NCBI GenBank assembly: GCA_035620895.1
Contig: DASPFY010000004.1
Span: 1 to 64,000, forward strand
Direction: 5' to 3'
Length of the DNA stretch: 64,000 nucleotides
From: TA-21 sp035620895
Lineage (GTDB): Archaea > Thermoproteota > Nitrososphaeria > Nitrososphaerales > Nitrososphaeraceae
The position numbers and the translations under genes are program-made. The stretch's first letter is position 1. Each line of letters starts with the position of its first letter. Below the pieces are notes generated by a model. That model ran no database searches and was not told the DNA's origin. It saw only the letters and a program-made list of their open reading frames with translations. This document shows, piece after piece, positions 26,997 to 36,115 of the stretch.

Positions 26997-27977
26997 TTGA
27001 AACGAGTCACAAATTCCACTATTTTGGTTCCGGGCGCTTCTGCACCGGCTGCAATTAACACCATAAAATCTCTGAAAATGGTAAAATATCCAGTAAGGAT
27101 AGTCAGTTCCGATACAAACCGTGTTTCGGCAGGATTTTACATGTCTGACGCTCATGAACTGTTACCAGAAATAGAAAGCAAATTATATTTAACTAGGCTA
27201 TTTGAAATAATCACAAAACATAAGATTAGTGTTATTATGCCATCTTCCGGATATGATATCTACCATTATAGTAAGAACAAGGAAAAATTATTGAAGTTGG
27301 GTGCATTACCGGTGGTAAGTGATGAAAAGACTATGGAGACATGTAGGGACAAGATGCATACTTTTGATTATCTTTCGAAAAAATTCGATTTGCCTTTCAC
27401 TACATTAGACTCAAGGAAAATATGGGGATTTCCACTAATTGCAAAACCAAGATATGGAAAAGGAAGCAAAGGTATTGTAAAAATAGATAATGAAAATGAT
27501 TTGAAATATATTCAATCAAAACAAGATGACTTGATTTTTCAACAATATTTACCTGGTACCGAATATACAATAGATGTACTCTCAAACCTGGACGGTGAAC
27601 CGATAATTGCCGTTCCTAGAATCAGACTTCAGACAAAGGCAGGAATCTCAACCATGGGTAAAATTGTTAAGGATGAAAATATTTCTGAAACATGCAAATC
27701 GGTTGCAAAATATCTGAAAATAAGAGGCCCGTGTTGCATTCAGATGAAGGAATCAGAAGAAGGTATCCTCAAAATAGTTGAAGTTAATCCACGGTTGGGA
27801 GGAGGTACTATATTCACTACTCTGGCTGGTGCAAATTTCCCAGCAATGATCCTGGATATGGTAAAAGGAAAGAAACTCAAGATACCGAAGATATCTGAAA
27901 TCACCGTTGTACGATATTTTGAAGAGATAGTAGTGGAAAATGGAAAGGCAATGAAATATGACTTGAATTTAGTATGA
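26997..27977 (+). CDS. ATP-grasp ligase (carbamoyl-phosphate-synthase-like)
   Basis: 326 residues starting at TTG. The N-terminal domain begins with a Rossmann-like GASAPAAINTIKSLKM. The ATP-grasp fold follows: FPLIAKPRYGKGSKGI near residues 143-158, QQYLPGTEYTIDVLS near 182-196 and the metal-binding VEVNPRLGGGT near 261-271. Such stand-alone ATP-grasp enzymes ligate a carboxylate to an amine or thiol. The preceptor IVEVNPR matches CarB-like members, but length excludes CarB itself. Its downstream neighbours are cell-surface genes, which suggests but does not prove a role in surface or cofactor metabolism. Confidence 0.82.
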   Translation: MKRVTNSTILVPGASAPAAINTIKSLKMVKYPVRIVSSDTNRVSAGFYMSDAHELLPEIESKLYLTRLFEIITKHKISVIMPSSGYDIYHYSKNKEKLLKLGALPVVSDEKTMETCRDKMHTFDYLSKKFDLPFTTLDSRKIWGFPLIAKPRYGKGSKGIVKIDNENDLKYIQSKQDDLIFQQYLPGTEYTIDVLSNLDGEPIIAVPRIRLQTKAGISTMGKIVKDENISETCKSVAKYLKIRGPCCIQMKESEEGILKIVEVNPRLGGGTIFTTLAGANFPAMILDMVKGKKLKIPKISEITVVRYFEEIVVENGKAMKYDLNLV

Positions 27978-28140
27978 CATCCATATTTTGTTGGAAGTTT
28001 TTTCCGCAGCTAATGTCCGTTATTTGAAGTACCTCGCCAATCTTACACGGCCAATATCCGGTAAATTTCATCATAATCACTGAAAATCCAACTAACATCA
28101 TAAAGGTAACAAGTATTGCACTAATATAGGCCATTATCAA
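27901..28140 (-). CDS. Possible small membrane protein
   Basis: 79 codons, starting at TTG 28140 or ATG 28134, with one hydrophobic helix (AYISAILVTFMMLVGFSVIMM) and two cysteines in GYWPCKIGE and ISCGK. It lies 54 bases downstream of the glycosyltransferase on the same strand. Its last 77 bases run antisense to the end of the ATP-grasp gene, which weakens the case. No family recognised; could be a chance frame. Confidence 0.25.
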   Translation of the reverse strand: MIMAYISAILVTFMMLVGFSVIMMKFTGYWPCKIGEVLQITDISCGKNFQQNMDVILNSSHISLPFHFPLLSLQNIVQR

Positions 28141-28194
28141 GAATCCTTGCCAGAGAAAATGGTGAAGTTACCAAAAGGCAGAATCAGGTTTTTA

Positions 28195-29628
28195 TTATCT
28201 CCAACTCTTGTTTCTAATAGTTATTGCTGAATATATCAGAAGCCAAGTGTACACGAAAGTAGTAATGAATGTAAAGGGCGGCCTATACAACCATAGTCCA
28301 TCGTCAGGGTTTCTTAACCTGTACTCTACTGCATAAATCATTCCTGTAAACATTATGCCTGCAATCCAGAATAACACTGAAATAAAATCTCCTTTAATTG
28401 GCAAAATTGCTACAGTATAAAAAAGAACATATGGTCTAATTAGCTTCATAGCAGTTTGAATATAATATAAAAGCGCAATAAATGAAGGTCTTTTCCAAAA
28501 TATTCCACCAGTTGCAAAAAGACTGCGAATAAAGCTCTTCTTCCAACGTATTTGTTGTCTTGCTAGCGATCCGAATGTTTTGGGTACACCCACGTTTACT
28601 TTGATGCTGTTTGAGTATTCCACATTCCATTTTATGGGACGGTTGGAAAATTCAGCATCAGGGTCCAATGATTTTTTCATTGTTTCAATATCGTCATCAC
28701 CTGTCTGCAAGATAGGCATATGTTCACGTTGTTTCTTATTGCCCAAGGTACCAAGTGTCGTACGAGTGCCCAAAATATGTGCGGTCATTCTCCTATCAGT
28801 ACAGAATTTAAAATCCATACCCAAAAATCTGTCATTGGCCCAGTCGTGAATAAAGTCTTGAATTGCGACTCGCCTGTAAAAGCTGAGCGATCCAGAACAG
28901 CATGTTACTGATTTAAAAGAACTCTCAGCAGCTTTAATTGATCTACAAGATATATCTATGTACACTTGTTGAAACTTTTCCATTGTGTTTCCGCGTAGCG
29001 CACTCCTAACTGTCCCATGACAGGTCAATGCACCTAATTTCCTATCATTATGGAATATTTTAGCGGCTTTCTCTACAGCATCAATTGCCATGTCACAATC
29101 ACTGTCCATAAATGCATAAATTTCACCACGAGCTATCTCACTTGCTGCCTCAACTGCCTTTTTCTTTCCTACGCTCTTTGAAAGATGCAAAATACGTAAA
29201 TCGTCTGTCCGGTTTTCTTTACGCATTTCATCAAGAATTTCTCCAGTCCCGTCGGTACTACCATCATTTACAACAATTATTTCCTTATTCCTATACGTTT
29301 GATTCAAACATGATTGAACGCAGTTTCGAATATTCTTGTCCTCATTTTTTGCTGGTACGACTATACTTATTAAGGGACCGTTTGAAATATCAACGTTTCT
29401 AGCATCCAAATAAGGGTCCTTATACTTAAAATAGGAAAGCACTAGGACAGACAATAAAACAAAACTAGTGAGAATACTGTAGATACCTACTAACGGATCA
29501 ACAAGATAGATTGTAAAATATACTTTTGCCCCTAAAACACATCCCACTGCTATTACCATCAGGACTCTTACTAGCCATTTCCTTTTTCCAAGTTCTGAAT
29601 AGCGTGAAGTTTGTTCTTGTAAGGTCAT
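28195..29628 (-). CDS. Membrane glycosyltransferase family 2 (hyaluronan synthase-like)
   Basis: 477 residues. Two N-terminal membrane helices (about 18-66) precede a GT-A catalytic domain: ISIVVPAKNEDKNIRNC, VNDGSTDGT, the nucleotide/metal motif MDSDCD near residues 174-179, an acceptor-side TDRRMT near 276-281, and QQIRWKKSF near 357-365, which is the QxxRW signature of processive synthases. Three or four C-terminal membrane helices follow. These features fit hyaluronan, chitin and cellulose synthase-like enzymes, which polymerise and often export a polysaccharide. Substrate unknown. The nearby flippase and secreted lectin-like protein support a surface-polymer role. Confidence 0.9.
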   Translation of the reverse strand: MTLQEQTSRYSELGKRKWLVRVLMVIAVGCVLGAKVYFTIYLVDPLVGIYSILTSFVLLSVLVLSYFKYKDPYLDARNVDISNGPLISIVVPAKNEDKNIRNCVQSCLNQTYRNKEIIVVNDGSTDGTGEILDEMRKENRTDDLRILHLSKSVGKKKAVEAASEIARGEIYAFMDSDCDMAIDAVEKAAKIFHNDRKLGALTCHGTVRSALRGNTMEKFQQVYIDISCRSIKAAESSFKSVTCCSGSLSFYRRVAIQDFIHDWANDRFLGMDFKFCTDRRMTAHILGTRTTLGTLGNKKQREHMPILQTGDDDIETMKKSLDPDAEFSNRPIKWNVEYSNSIKVNVGVPKTFGSLARQQIRWKKSFIRSLFATGGIFWKRPSFIALLYYIQTAMKLIRPYVLFYTVAILPIKGDFISVLFWIAGIMFTGMIYAVEYRLRNPDDGLWLYRPPFTFITTFVYTWLLIYSAITIRNKSWR

Positions 29629-29761
29629 TTATAGACACCTATCTGAATAACTAGATAGTGATGTCATTATTGGTACTTCACTACATATAGAGTTTATTTT
29701 TCTTATTAATTTTGTTATTGCAATAAACATAAACATGATTGTATTGCCAAAAAGGGTTAAC

Positions 29762-31087
29762 CTAGTTGAGAGGTGCAATTTCCCTTACACTAAATTTCTT
29801 GATATCTACGTCTGTAGCGCCATCCCATCTGAAAGAGGCAATTGGTCCGCCCCATGTAATAATCTGATCAGCTTCTCCTCCGCATTCACCACCAGCATTT
29901 CCCCAGCCACCTTTGTCAATCTTCTCAACAGCCTTGGTCCAATCGTTATTATTGTTTTTATCCACCCATAACTCTAATTTTACCATAGTTTTGTCGTCCT
30001 GGACTATGTTGTACATGATTACCTTCAATCCTACCCACTTGTCTTTGATAGGTCCAATATTTTTTCCAAATTCTCCAAAGACATAACCTCCAGTGTGCCA
30101 TTGTTCTTTTGAGAATCTGGTCGAGCCATCGTAAAATAAGTCTCCCTTATATGCAACACCCTCGCATCCTTGGGCTGAGCCATATCCAGTGTGTCTTGCT
30201 CCTCTGGCATACCACACAAAATTGTCATTATTACCACTGTTAAGCTTAACATATCCTGTTATCTCTACATCTTTCCAATCGTTTGGAGATTGCATATATC
30301 CTGCTAAGGCGATTTTGTTGTGGTTTAACGTCTTAATTTCTTCAGGATGAAATCCAGAAGAGGTAAATACGCCCATTCTTACTTTGGTTGATTTTATCTT
30401 AAATGAACCATCAGAATTCTTTGTCAATGTGGTCTCTGATGAAAACCTAGTGTCGCTGTTGGGATTTGATTTGAGATACCATTGTTCTCCATCTTTCTTT
30501 GTTGGATAGATTTTAGTTACACCAAATTTGTCAAAGTTTTTTTTTTCATCAGTTGACTGGCTCTCATCGTTCTGATTATTGTTATCACTTGACTGGTCGA
30601 CATCTAGAGGAATATTGCTTACATCACAGTATTCATCAATCTGTCCGTTTCCATCATTATCCTGACCGTCTCCACATATCTCCTGTTCAGGTTCTACTTG
30701 AGGGGATTGATTGTCATCCTGTGGTGGGATATTGCTTACATCACAGTATTCATCAATCTGTCCGTTTCCATCATTATCCTGACCGTCTCCACAAATTTCT
30801 GGTTTTGCAACCTTTTCCTGAATCAAACTATCTATCAATTGATTAATCAAATCATTAGTATTGGAGTTTGATACTTTCTTCTCACTGGTAGGGAAATAGT
30901 CATAAATGATTTGGTCGGCTCCAGATGATTTGTAAAAGGGATTATCTTTAGCCGCAATCTCTGAAACATAGACTGATGGATATGCTTCTGAGTTTTGCAC
31001 TAATTGTGGTATAGAAAGGTAAAATGAGAATAATATGGCAAGGGTGAAAGACACAAGTAAAAATCTGTTGCTTGAATTTTTCTTCAT
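29762..31087 (-). CDS. Secreted MopE-like repeat protein with lectin-like C-terminal domain
   Basis: 441 residues. A signal peptide or anchor spans about residues 8-27 (LLVSFTLAILFSFYLSI). Residues about 96-164 hold two copies of a Cys-flanked metal-binding motif (CGDGQDNDGNGQIDEYC, then SNIP), like MopE/thrombospondin-type calcium loops. An acidic Gln/Asn-rich linker follows. The C-terminal ~245 residues form a beta-rich domain (QWYLKSNPNSDTRF, YARGARHTGYG, WVGLKVIMYNI, ending in SVREIAPLN) that resembles concanavalin-like carbohydrate-binding or lyase folds. The two repeats are identical over 65 bases at DNA level. Likely extracellular and carbohydrate-associated; catalytic activity cannot be told. 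Confidence 0.75.
   Translation of the reverse strand: MKKNSSNRFLLVSFTLAILFSFYLSIPQLVQNSEAYPSVYVSEIAAKDNPFYKSSGADQIIYDYFPTSEKKVSNSNTNDLINQLIDSLIQEKVAKPEICGDGQDNDGNGQIDEYCDVSNIPPQDDNQSPQVEPEQEICGDGQDNDGNGQIDEYCDVSNIPLDVDQSSDNNNQNDESQSTDEKKNFDKFGVTKIYPTKKDGEQWYLKSNPNSDTRFSSETTLTKNSDGSFKIKSTKVRMGVFTSSGFHPEEIKTLNHNKIALAGYMQSPNDWKDVEITGYVKLNSGNNDNFVWYARGARHTGYGSAQGCEGVAYKGDLFYDGSTRFSKEQWHTGGYVFGEFGKNIGPIKDKWVGLKVIMYNIVQDDKTMVKLELWVDKNNNNDWTKAVEKIDKGGWGNAGGECGGEADQIITWGGPIASFRWDGATDVDIKKFSVREIAPLN
30612..30676 (-). repeat. 65-bp direct repeat, copy A
   Basis: Identical to 30729-30793 with a 117-bp period. It encodes one copy of the Cys-flanked metal-binding motif in the secreted protein. Perfect identity, with diverged spacer sequence between copies, suggests a recent duplication or conversion. 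Confidence 0.9.
30729..30793 (-). repeat. 65-bp direct repeat, copy B
   Basis: Exact copy of 30612-30676. On the coding (minus) strand this is the first repeat of the protein. Confidence 0.9.
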
Positions 31088-31467
31088 TTGAAAAGAGTCA
31101 CCGCCAGTATATCATAAGTTATTATAAAAACTAGGAAGACTATGAACGGCTTGGATACTCTATATGATTTAATTTTATGACTAGTAAGTAGCCTTTTTAC
31201 AAAATACACGTCTTGATACTTGAAAACAAGATATTAATACAAAACCATAATTTCTACCTAAATTAGGTATTAAAAGTATTGAACATAAGACTCTTTTTTA
31301 GTATTGGATCATAACTATCTTTATTAATAATAATCAATTTTTCTATAACAATTATCCTGAATCTTTACAATTTGTGATGTGAAAATTAAGGACTTTTACT
31401 AAATCTAGATAGTAACAACTATAACTTTAATATAGTGCTCAAGTTTGATATATCTATTTAAATTCAG
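31088..31467. other. Intergenic region between divergent surface-region genes
   Basis: 380 AT-rich bases separating the minus-strand secreted protein from the plus-strand HprK-like gene. It must carry both promoters; candidate TATA-like stretches lie near 31119-31130 (minus) and 31427-31436 (plus). No gene or hairpin stands out. Confidence 0.4.
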
Positions 31468-32526
31468 TTGTATTACTATAATATTCATGACATAATAAAA
31501 GTTGAATCAGATGTGATTCTGTACGAATTAGAGTACTTCAAGTCAAAAGAATTCGAAAAATCAGATCTAAGTATAAAGACTTCTGATTCATTACAAGGGG
31601 GACTGAGATTTACAAGAAAAATAATAGAAGACAGATCAAATAATTCGCACAAGATACTCTATACAGAACATTTTGGTTCAGCCGGTGCTCAGTTCAGTAT
31701 TGAGTTTGGAGAGAGAATTGAAGTAACTATAAACAAATTGATATCCAACTCTAAGCATGTACTCTACGTTAATCTAGTCGAACCATTGCTTCGATTTCTT
31801 TTCATATCAAGGGGATTCATATTATTGCATTCTGCATGTCTTGACAAGAATGCTTCTGGATTTCTCATGTCTGCTCCACCAGATACCGGTAAAACGACTA
31901 CTGTTTTGAAATGCGTCAAAAAAGGATATTCTTTTCTATCTGATGATATGACAATAATTAGATTGCCTAATGAGGCCTTGTGTTTTCCGAAACCGATGAC
32001 TATCAGCTCCCATACTTTTAAAACTGCTGTTAGTGTTTCTAATTCTCGCGATACTGATCGCAGTTTGAGGCTACGAAGTCTAGTTCATTCGAAAACAGGT
32101 CGATCTTTTATGCACAAATTAGCAAAGCTAAACGTACCTATCTTTACCATAAATACAATTGGTCAATCTATAGTAAGACCCCCGAAGTATAGTATCAACT
32201 CAATTCTGCAAGATGCAAAAATAAAAAAGGATACCAAAGTAGATAACCTGTACTTTCTTAAAAGGGAAGGTAATGAATTCATTCAAGTCGATACTCACAC
32301 TGCGCTTGATCTTGCTGTAGAAAATAGTGATGACGCTTTTATTTTCCCACCGTACGCCGAATTACTAAAATACATTTCAATTAATGAAAAGACCGCATTT
32401 GAATTATTGGAAGAAGAAAAACAACTGTTAAATTCATTTCTATCGGGAATTACTTGCTATATGGCTAAAAGTGAAACAAGGGCATGGTTTAACATGATTT
32501 CAAAGTCCACTGAAAAAAAAGCGTAG
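31468..32526 (+). CDS. HprK-like P-loop protein
   Basis: 352 residues from a TTG start. The core near residues 115-170 resembles HPr kinase/phosphorylase-related proteins: a buried strand FILLHSACL, a P-loop APPDTGKTTTVLK near 136-148, GYSFLSDDMTII near 153-164 (the DD pair), then a Pro-rich FPKPMTI. The first Gly of the classical P-loop is replaced by Ala. Bacterial relatives sit in exopolysaccharide or peptide-modification clusters and may phosphorylate a small protein or sugar. Here the next gene is a flippase. No HPr homologue is visible in the window. Function is inferred only at fold level. Confidence 0.65.
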   Translation: MYYYNIHDIIKVESDVILYELEYFKSKEFEKSDLSIKTSDSLQGGLRFTRKIIEDRSNNSHKILYTEHFGSAGAQFSIEFGERIEVTINKLISNSKHVLYVNLVEPLLRFLFISRGFILLHSACLDKNASGFLMSAPPDTGKTTTVLKCVKKGYSFLSDDMTIIRLPNEALCFPKPMTISSHTFKTAVSVSNSRDTDRSLRLRSLVHSKTGRSFMHKLAKLNVPIFTINTIGQSIVRPPKYSINSILQDAKIKKDTKVDNLYFLKREGNEFIQVDTHTALDLAVENSDDAFIFPPYAELLKYISINEKTAFELLEEEKQLLNSFLSGITCYMAKSETRAWFNMISKSTEKKA

Positions 32527-32701
32527 ATTTAGTAAGAAATACACATTGGATATATTCTACAATGATTCAAATTATGCCAGTTAATAATTGATATATTGGA
32601 GATGAGACAAGATATTCAAATCGGTTCGTCATCATGAAGGATTAATCTACATAACTATTGGTAATTTCGTTGGAGCAACCCTTACTGGAATATTCTGGCT
32701 T

Positions 32702-33760
32702 TTGTTGGCTATGTTCCAGGATGTTCATGAATATGGACAAATAAATTATGTCATAGCAATTGGTTCCTTGGCTTCTAGCGTCTCGTTACTTGGTCTCAAT
32801 ACTGCGGTAACAACACTAGTACCTCAAGGCCACAAGAAAATAGATGTACAGGCTAATCAGGTGATCCTAATTTCTGCTACGGTTTGTGCCATAATCGCCT
32901 CGCTCTTTAACTGGTTACTTGGATTGTTTGTGATGGGAATGGCTTTTTGGATGATGTCATCCTATGAGCTTTTGAGTAGAAAGCTATACAGGAAATATGC
33001 AATCAATATAATTGGCTCGAGGGGATCACAACTTGTTTTGTCAATGATATTGTATAGTTTTTTTGGACTTCAAGGAATTATCATAGGCTTTATAATCTCT
33101 TTCTTTGCTTTTAGCATTACCTACTTTAAGACTATTCCACAATTTAGTAAAAACTTTGATAAGATTGCAAAAGAATTTAAAACATCATTGCATCTATATT
33201 CTTATAATCTCTCCAACGCATTGCTATTGTATTTTGATAAATTAATTATTGCCCCTATTTACGGATATACAATTCTGGGTTATTATCAATTGGGATTTCA
33301 GTTCTTGATGTTTTTCAGCATGATTTCAGTCAGCTTCTATCAATATTTAATACCTGAAGAATCAAGTGGAAGCAAAAGAAACAGACTACGACTGTACGGA
33401 ATAGCTCTTTCTATAATTATAACCATACTGGTATTCGTTCTAGCGCCCGTAATTCTCCAAGTCCTCTTTCCAAACTATATTAATTCACTAAATTCCATAA
33501 GAATTCTGAGTCTCGGGATCATTCCAATGATGATTACGAGTATGGTTAACTCAAAGTTCTTGGCAATGAAACTAACCCGCTACGTACTATTTTCTTCTAT
33601 AACCTATCAAGTTACGCAGATTATTCTTATTGTTATTCTTGGAAAACAATATGGAACCGATGGTATATCAATGTCAGTAGTTATTGCAATGCTCTTCCAG
33701 ATAACTTTCCTAGGGATAGCACATTTGCGTCTAAGCAAGAAAAATGAACAAAATATTTGA
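32702..33760 (+). CDS. Polysaccharide flippase (Wzx/MOP superfamily), start uncertain
   Basis: 352 residues from TTG 32702, nearly all in membrane helices (about nine or ten), with the EYGQINYVIAIGSLASSVSL pattern of oligosaccharide flippases. These move lipid-linked glycans across the membrane. The same frame is open back to 32606, and its codons read protein-like (FKSVRHHEGLIYITIGNFVG), exactly the usual flippase N-terminus, but no ATG, GTG or TTG lies there. An ATG at 32602 sits in a different frame that stops after 11 codons. Either a small indel has damaged the start or initiation uses a rare codon. The C-terminus (RLSKKNEQNI) looks complete. Confidence 0.78.
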   Translation: MLAMFQDVHEYGQINYVIAIGSLASSVSLLGLNTAVTTLVPQGHKKIDVQANQVILISATVCAIIASLFNWLLGLFVMGMAFWMMSSYELLSRKLYRKYAINIIGSRGSQLVLSMILYSFFGLQGIIIGFIISFFAFSITYFKTIPQFSKNFDKIAKEFKTSLHLYSYNLSNALLLYFDKLIIAPIYGYTILGYYQLGFQFLMFFSMISVSFYQYLIPEESSGSKRNRLRLYGIALSIIITILVFVLAPVILQVLFPNYINSLNSIRILSLGIIPMMITSMVNSKFLAMKLTRYVLFSSITYQVTQIILIVILGKQYGTDGISMSVVIAMLFQITFLGIAHLRLSKKNEQNI

Positions 33761-33976
33761 AAGCTGTTATTTTATTTTCAATTTCGAGCTACATTTTATC
33801 TTCAACTTATCAAGTAAGGGAAATATTTCAAAATGAAAATAGTAATCAATTTACAACTGGGTTGTCGAAATTTAACCGTCAAGGAGTTTCAATGCGATGT
33901 TGCAGATTCATACAATTAGAAAATCAAAGATTTCGTCTTTCACCATTTATTGAGATAGAAAAAAATACAATAGTTA

Positions 33977-34615
33977 CTATTTGCCATTCCCTTGGTCCTT
34001 GTCCAATGTCCATGGAAACCAGTGTCCGATAATTTTCGCCCAGTCTATTTTCAAGGCGAAATAAACTATCACTCCCAAAGCTGCTATACTAGCAATAGTT
34101 ACTATGATAAGGTAATCTATATTTGTTGAATTAGACATAAGGTTGTTTACAAAGGGCTTTCCAAAAAAGATAGCTCCCAAAACGAAAATTTCATTTAATA
34201 CAAACTTTCCGAGAAATGTCGCCGTTGCAAATTTCCATGGACTATATTTAGCAAGACCTAATGGAATATACACGATATCATCTGGTATTGGACTAACGGC
34301 TGCAATAAACGCACCTATAGCACCATACCTGGCAAGTAATCTCTGTAGAGGAACCATTTTTCCCTTAATTTTTGAACTAAGAATATTTCTACCATAATAA
34401 CTGGCATAAAAAATAATCAATTTTGCTATCACTGCACCTATTGCGCTTGAGAGTGCAATCAGTGTAGGATCCAAGTTATCATTAAATGCTGCTGTAATCA
34501 ACACCGGAAAATATGGGACAGGAACAAAGACTATGATGCTACCAACGAAACTGATTAGTAAGATGCCTAGATATCCAAAATCGTCATAAAATGAAAATAA
34601 TTCTTCAATATTCAA
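33977..34615 (-). CDS. VTT-domain (DedA-like) membrane protein
   Basis: 212 residues with five or six membrane helices. The family features are a reentrant segment with FVPVPYFPVLITAAF near residues 30-44, AIGAVIAKLIIFYASYYGRN near 58-77 and PIPDDIVYIPLGLAKYSPW near 107-125. VTT/DedA proteins act as lipid scramblases or transporters, including of polyprenyl-phosphate carriers, which would suit the neighbouring glycan genes, although the gene faces the flippase. C-terminus is charged and soluble. Confidence 0.85.
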   Translation of the reverse strand: MNIEELFSFYDDFGYLGILLISFVGSIIVFVPVPYFPVLITAAFNDNLDPTLIALSSAIGAVIAKLIIFYASYYGRNILSSKIKGKMVPLQRLLARYGAIGAFIAAVSPIPDDIVYIPLGLAKYSPWKFATATFLGKFVLNEIFVLGAIFFGKPFVNNLMSNSTNIDYLIIVTIASIAALGVIVYFALKIDWAKIIGHWFPWTLDKDQGNGK

Positions 34616-34641
34616 TTCTTCTCAGAACTTTAATCTCTTTC

Positions 34642-36084
34642 CTAATATGCTCTACCAAAATATACTTCTAATGTTTCTTCGTTACCACATCCAATGCATG
34701 ATGAAATATTATTTTTAGGATTAAATGGGACTATTCTGATATCGGCCGTTGTTTTCTCCTTAACAAGGTCCTCACATTCCCTCTTTCCACACCAGCTACA
34801 CGCTACAAAACCCCCGGTTGCGTCAAGTACTGAGAGTAGTTCTTCCAAAGTTGTCGCAGATCTTGTTTTTTCTTGAAGAAGGATTTTTGCACGATCAAAC
34901 ATGTTTAACTGTATTTTCTCTAAAATGGACAAGGTTTGGCTAACAAGTTCTTTTTCTTTGACATAAAATCTTTCCTTAGTATCTCTCCTTATCAATTCGA
35001 CTTGATTTTCTTGTATGTCTCGAAGTCCAATATTAGCTCTTAGAGGCACTCCTTTCATCTCCCAATCATTAAATTTCCAACCTGAGGTAAACTCGTCTCT
35101 ATCATCGGTCTGAACACGTATCAGAGAATCTTTTAGTTTTTGCTCTAATTCATATGCCTTTTGTTTGACGACGGTCTTGCTTTCATCCTTATAAATAGGA
35201 ACAATGATGACCTGTGTTGGCGAAATCTTGGGCGGGAGTATAAGACCTTTATCATCTCCATGGACCATTATTATGGCGCCGATTACTCTCCATGAAATTC
35301 CCCAAGAAGTTTGCCAGACGTATTGTTCTGCCGTATCCCTATCTAGAAATTTTATCTCGAACGGTTTTGAAAAATTCTGACCCAAATGATGCGACGTAGC
35401 CATTTGTAATGCCTTTCCATCCGCCATTGCCGATTCTAGAGAAGTAGTGTAATTTGCACCAACAAATTTCTCCTTATCAGTCTTGAATCCAGAAAGGGTC
35501 GGTATGGCTAGATATTCTTCTATCAACATTTTATAGATATCAAGTATCATCCTAACCTCATTATTGGCCTCATTTTCATCAGTATGAGCTGTATGTCCCT
35601 CCTGCCAGAGAAATTCTGAATTTCTAATTAACGGTTTGGTAGATTTTATTTCAGCTCTCAAAGCACTATTCCAAAAATTTAGTTTTAGTGGTAAATCTCT
35701 ATAACTCGATATCCATTTTGAGAACATAGAATAAGCCAGAGTTTCTGAAGTTGGTCTGACTGCCAATTTTTCACCAAGATCGCAATCGCCTGATTTTGTC
35801 ACCCAAAAAACTTCTGGCAAAAATCCCTCAAAATGATCCTTCTCTTTAGTAAGGAGACTTTCCGGTATTAACACCGGGAGAAAAGCATTCTTATGTCCTG
35901 TTTTCTTTAATTCTTCGTCTAATATCTCTCTAATGATTTCCCATATTGCATAGCCATATGGACGAAGGATAATGAAACCTTTACTAGGTGAATAATCTGC
36001 TATACCTGACTTGAGTACGCATTGAGTATACCAATCACTGAAATCAAGCGATTTTTTTACTGTTATTCCTATTTCTTTTGTCAA
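34642..36084 (-). CDS. proS: Prolyl-tRNA synthetase (archaeal/eukaryotic type)
   Basis: 480 residues starting at TTG. Charges tRNA-Pro. Class II core: GFIILRPYGYAIWEIIREIL (motif 1 region), VRPTSETLAYSMFSKWI and LWQEGHTAH (motif 2 region), and VHGDDKGLILPPKISPTQV (motif 3 region leading to the anticodon-binding domain). The C-terminal zinc-binding extension has cysteines in CSWCGKREC and CIGCG, and the protein ends in Tyr (YFGRAY), as usual in archaeal ProRS, where the terminal tyrosine contacts the active-site side. It is 26 bases upstream-to-downstream from the VTT gene. Confidence 0.97.
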   Translation of the reverse strand: MTKEIGITVKKSLDFSDWYTQCVLKSGIADYSPSKGFIILRPYGYAIWEIIREILDEELKKTGHKNAFLPVLIPESLLTKEKDHFEGFLPEVFWVTKSGDCDLGEKLAVRPTSETLAYSMFSKWISSYRDLPLKLNFWNSALRAEIKSTKPLIRNSEFLWQEGHTAHTDENEANNEVRMILDIYKMLIEEYLAIPTLSGFKTDKEKFVGANYTTSLESAMADGKALQMATSHHLGQNFSKPFEIKFLDRDTAEQYVWQTSWGISWRVIGAIIMVHGDDKGLILPPKISPTQVIIVPIYKDESKTVVKQKAYELEQKLKDSLIRVQTDDRDEFTSGWKFNDWEMKGVPLRANIGLRDIQENQVELIRRDTKERFYVKEKELVSQTLSILEKIQLNMFDRAKILLQEKTRSATTLEELLSVLDATGGFVACSWCGKRECEDLVKEKTTADIRIVPFNPKNNISSCIGCGNEETLEVYFGRAY

Positions 36085-36115
36085 GTCGCATTACTACAAG
36101 ATTTTTTTGGTAATG

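Noticed and set aside
33757..34032. 91-codon frame overlapping the flippase stop
   Set aside because: It runs antisense into the VTT gene and turns into Cys/Ser/Arg-rich chance sequence; only the first 40 codons are even mildly protein-like.
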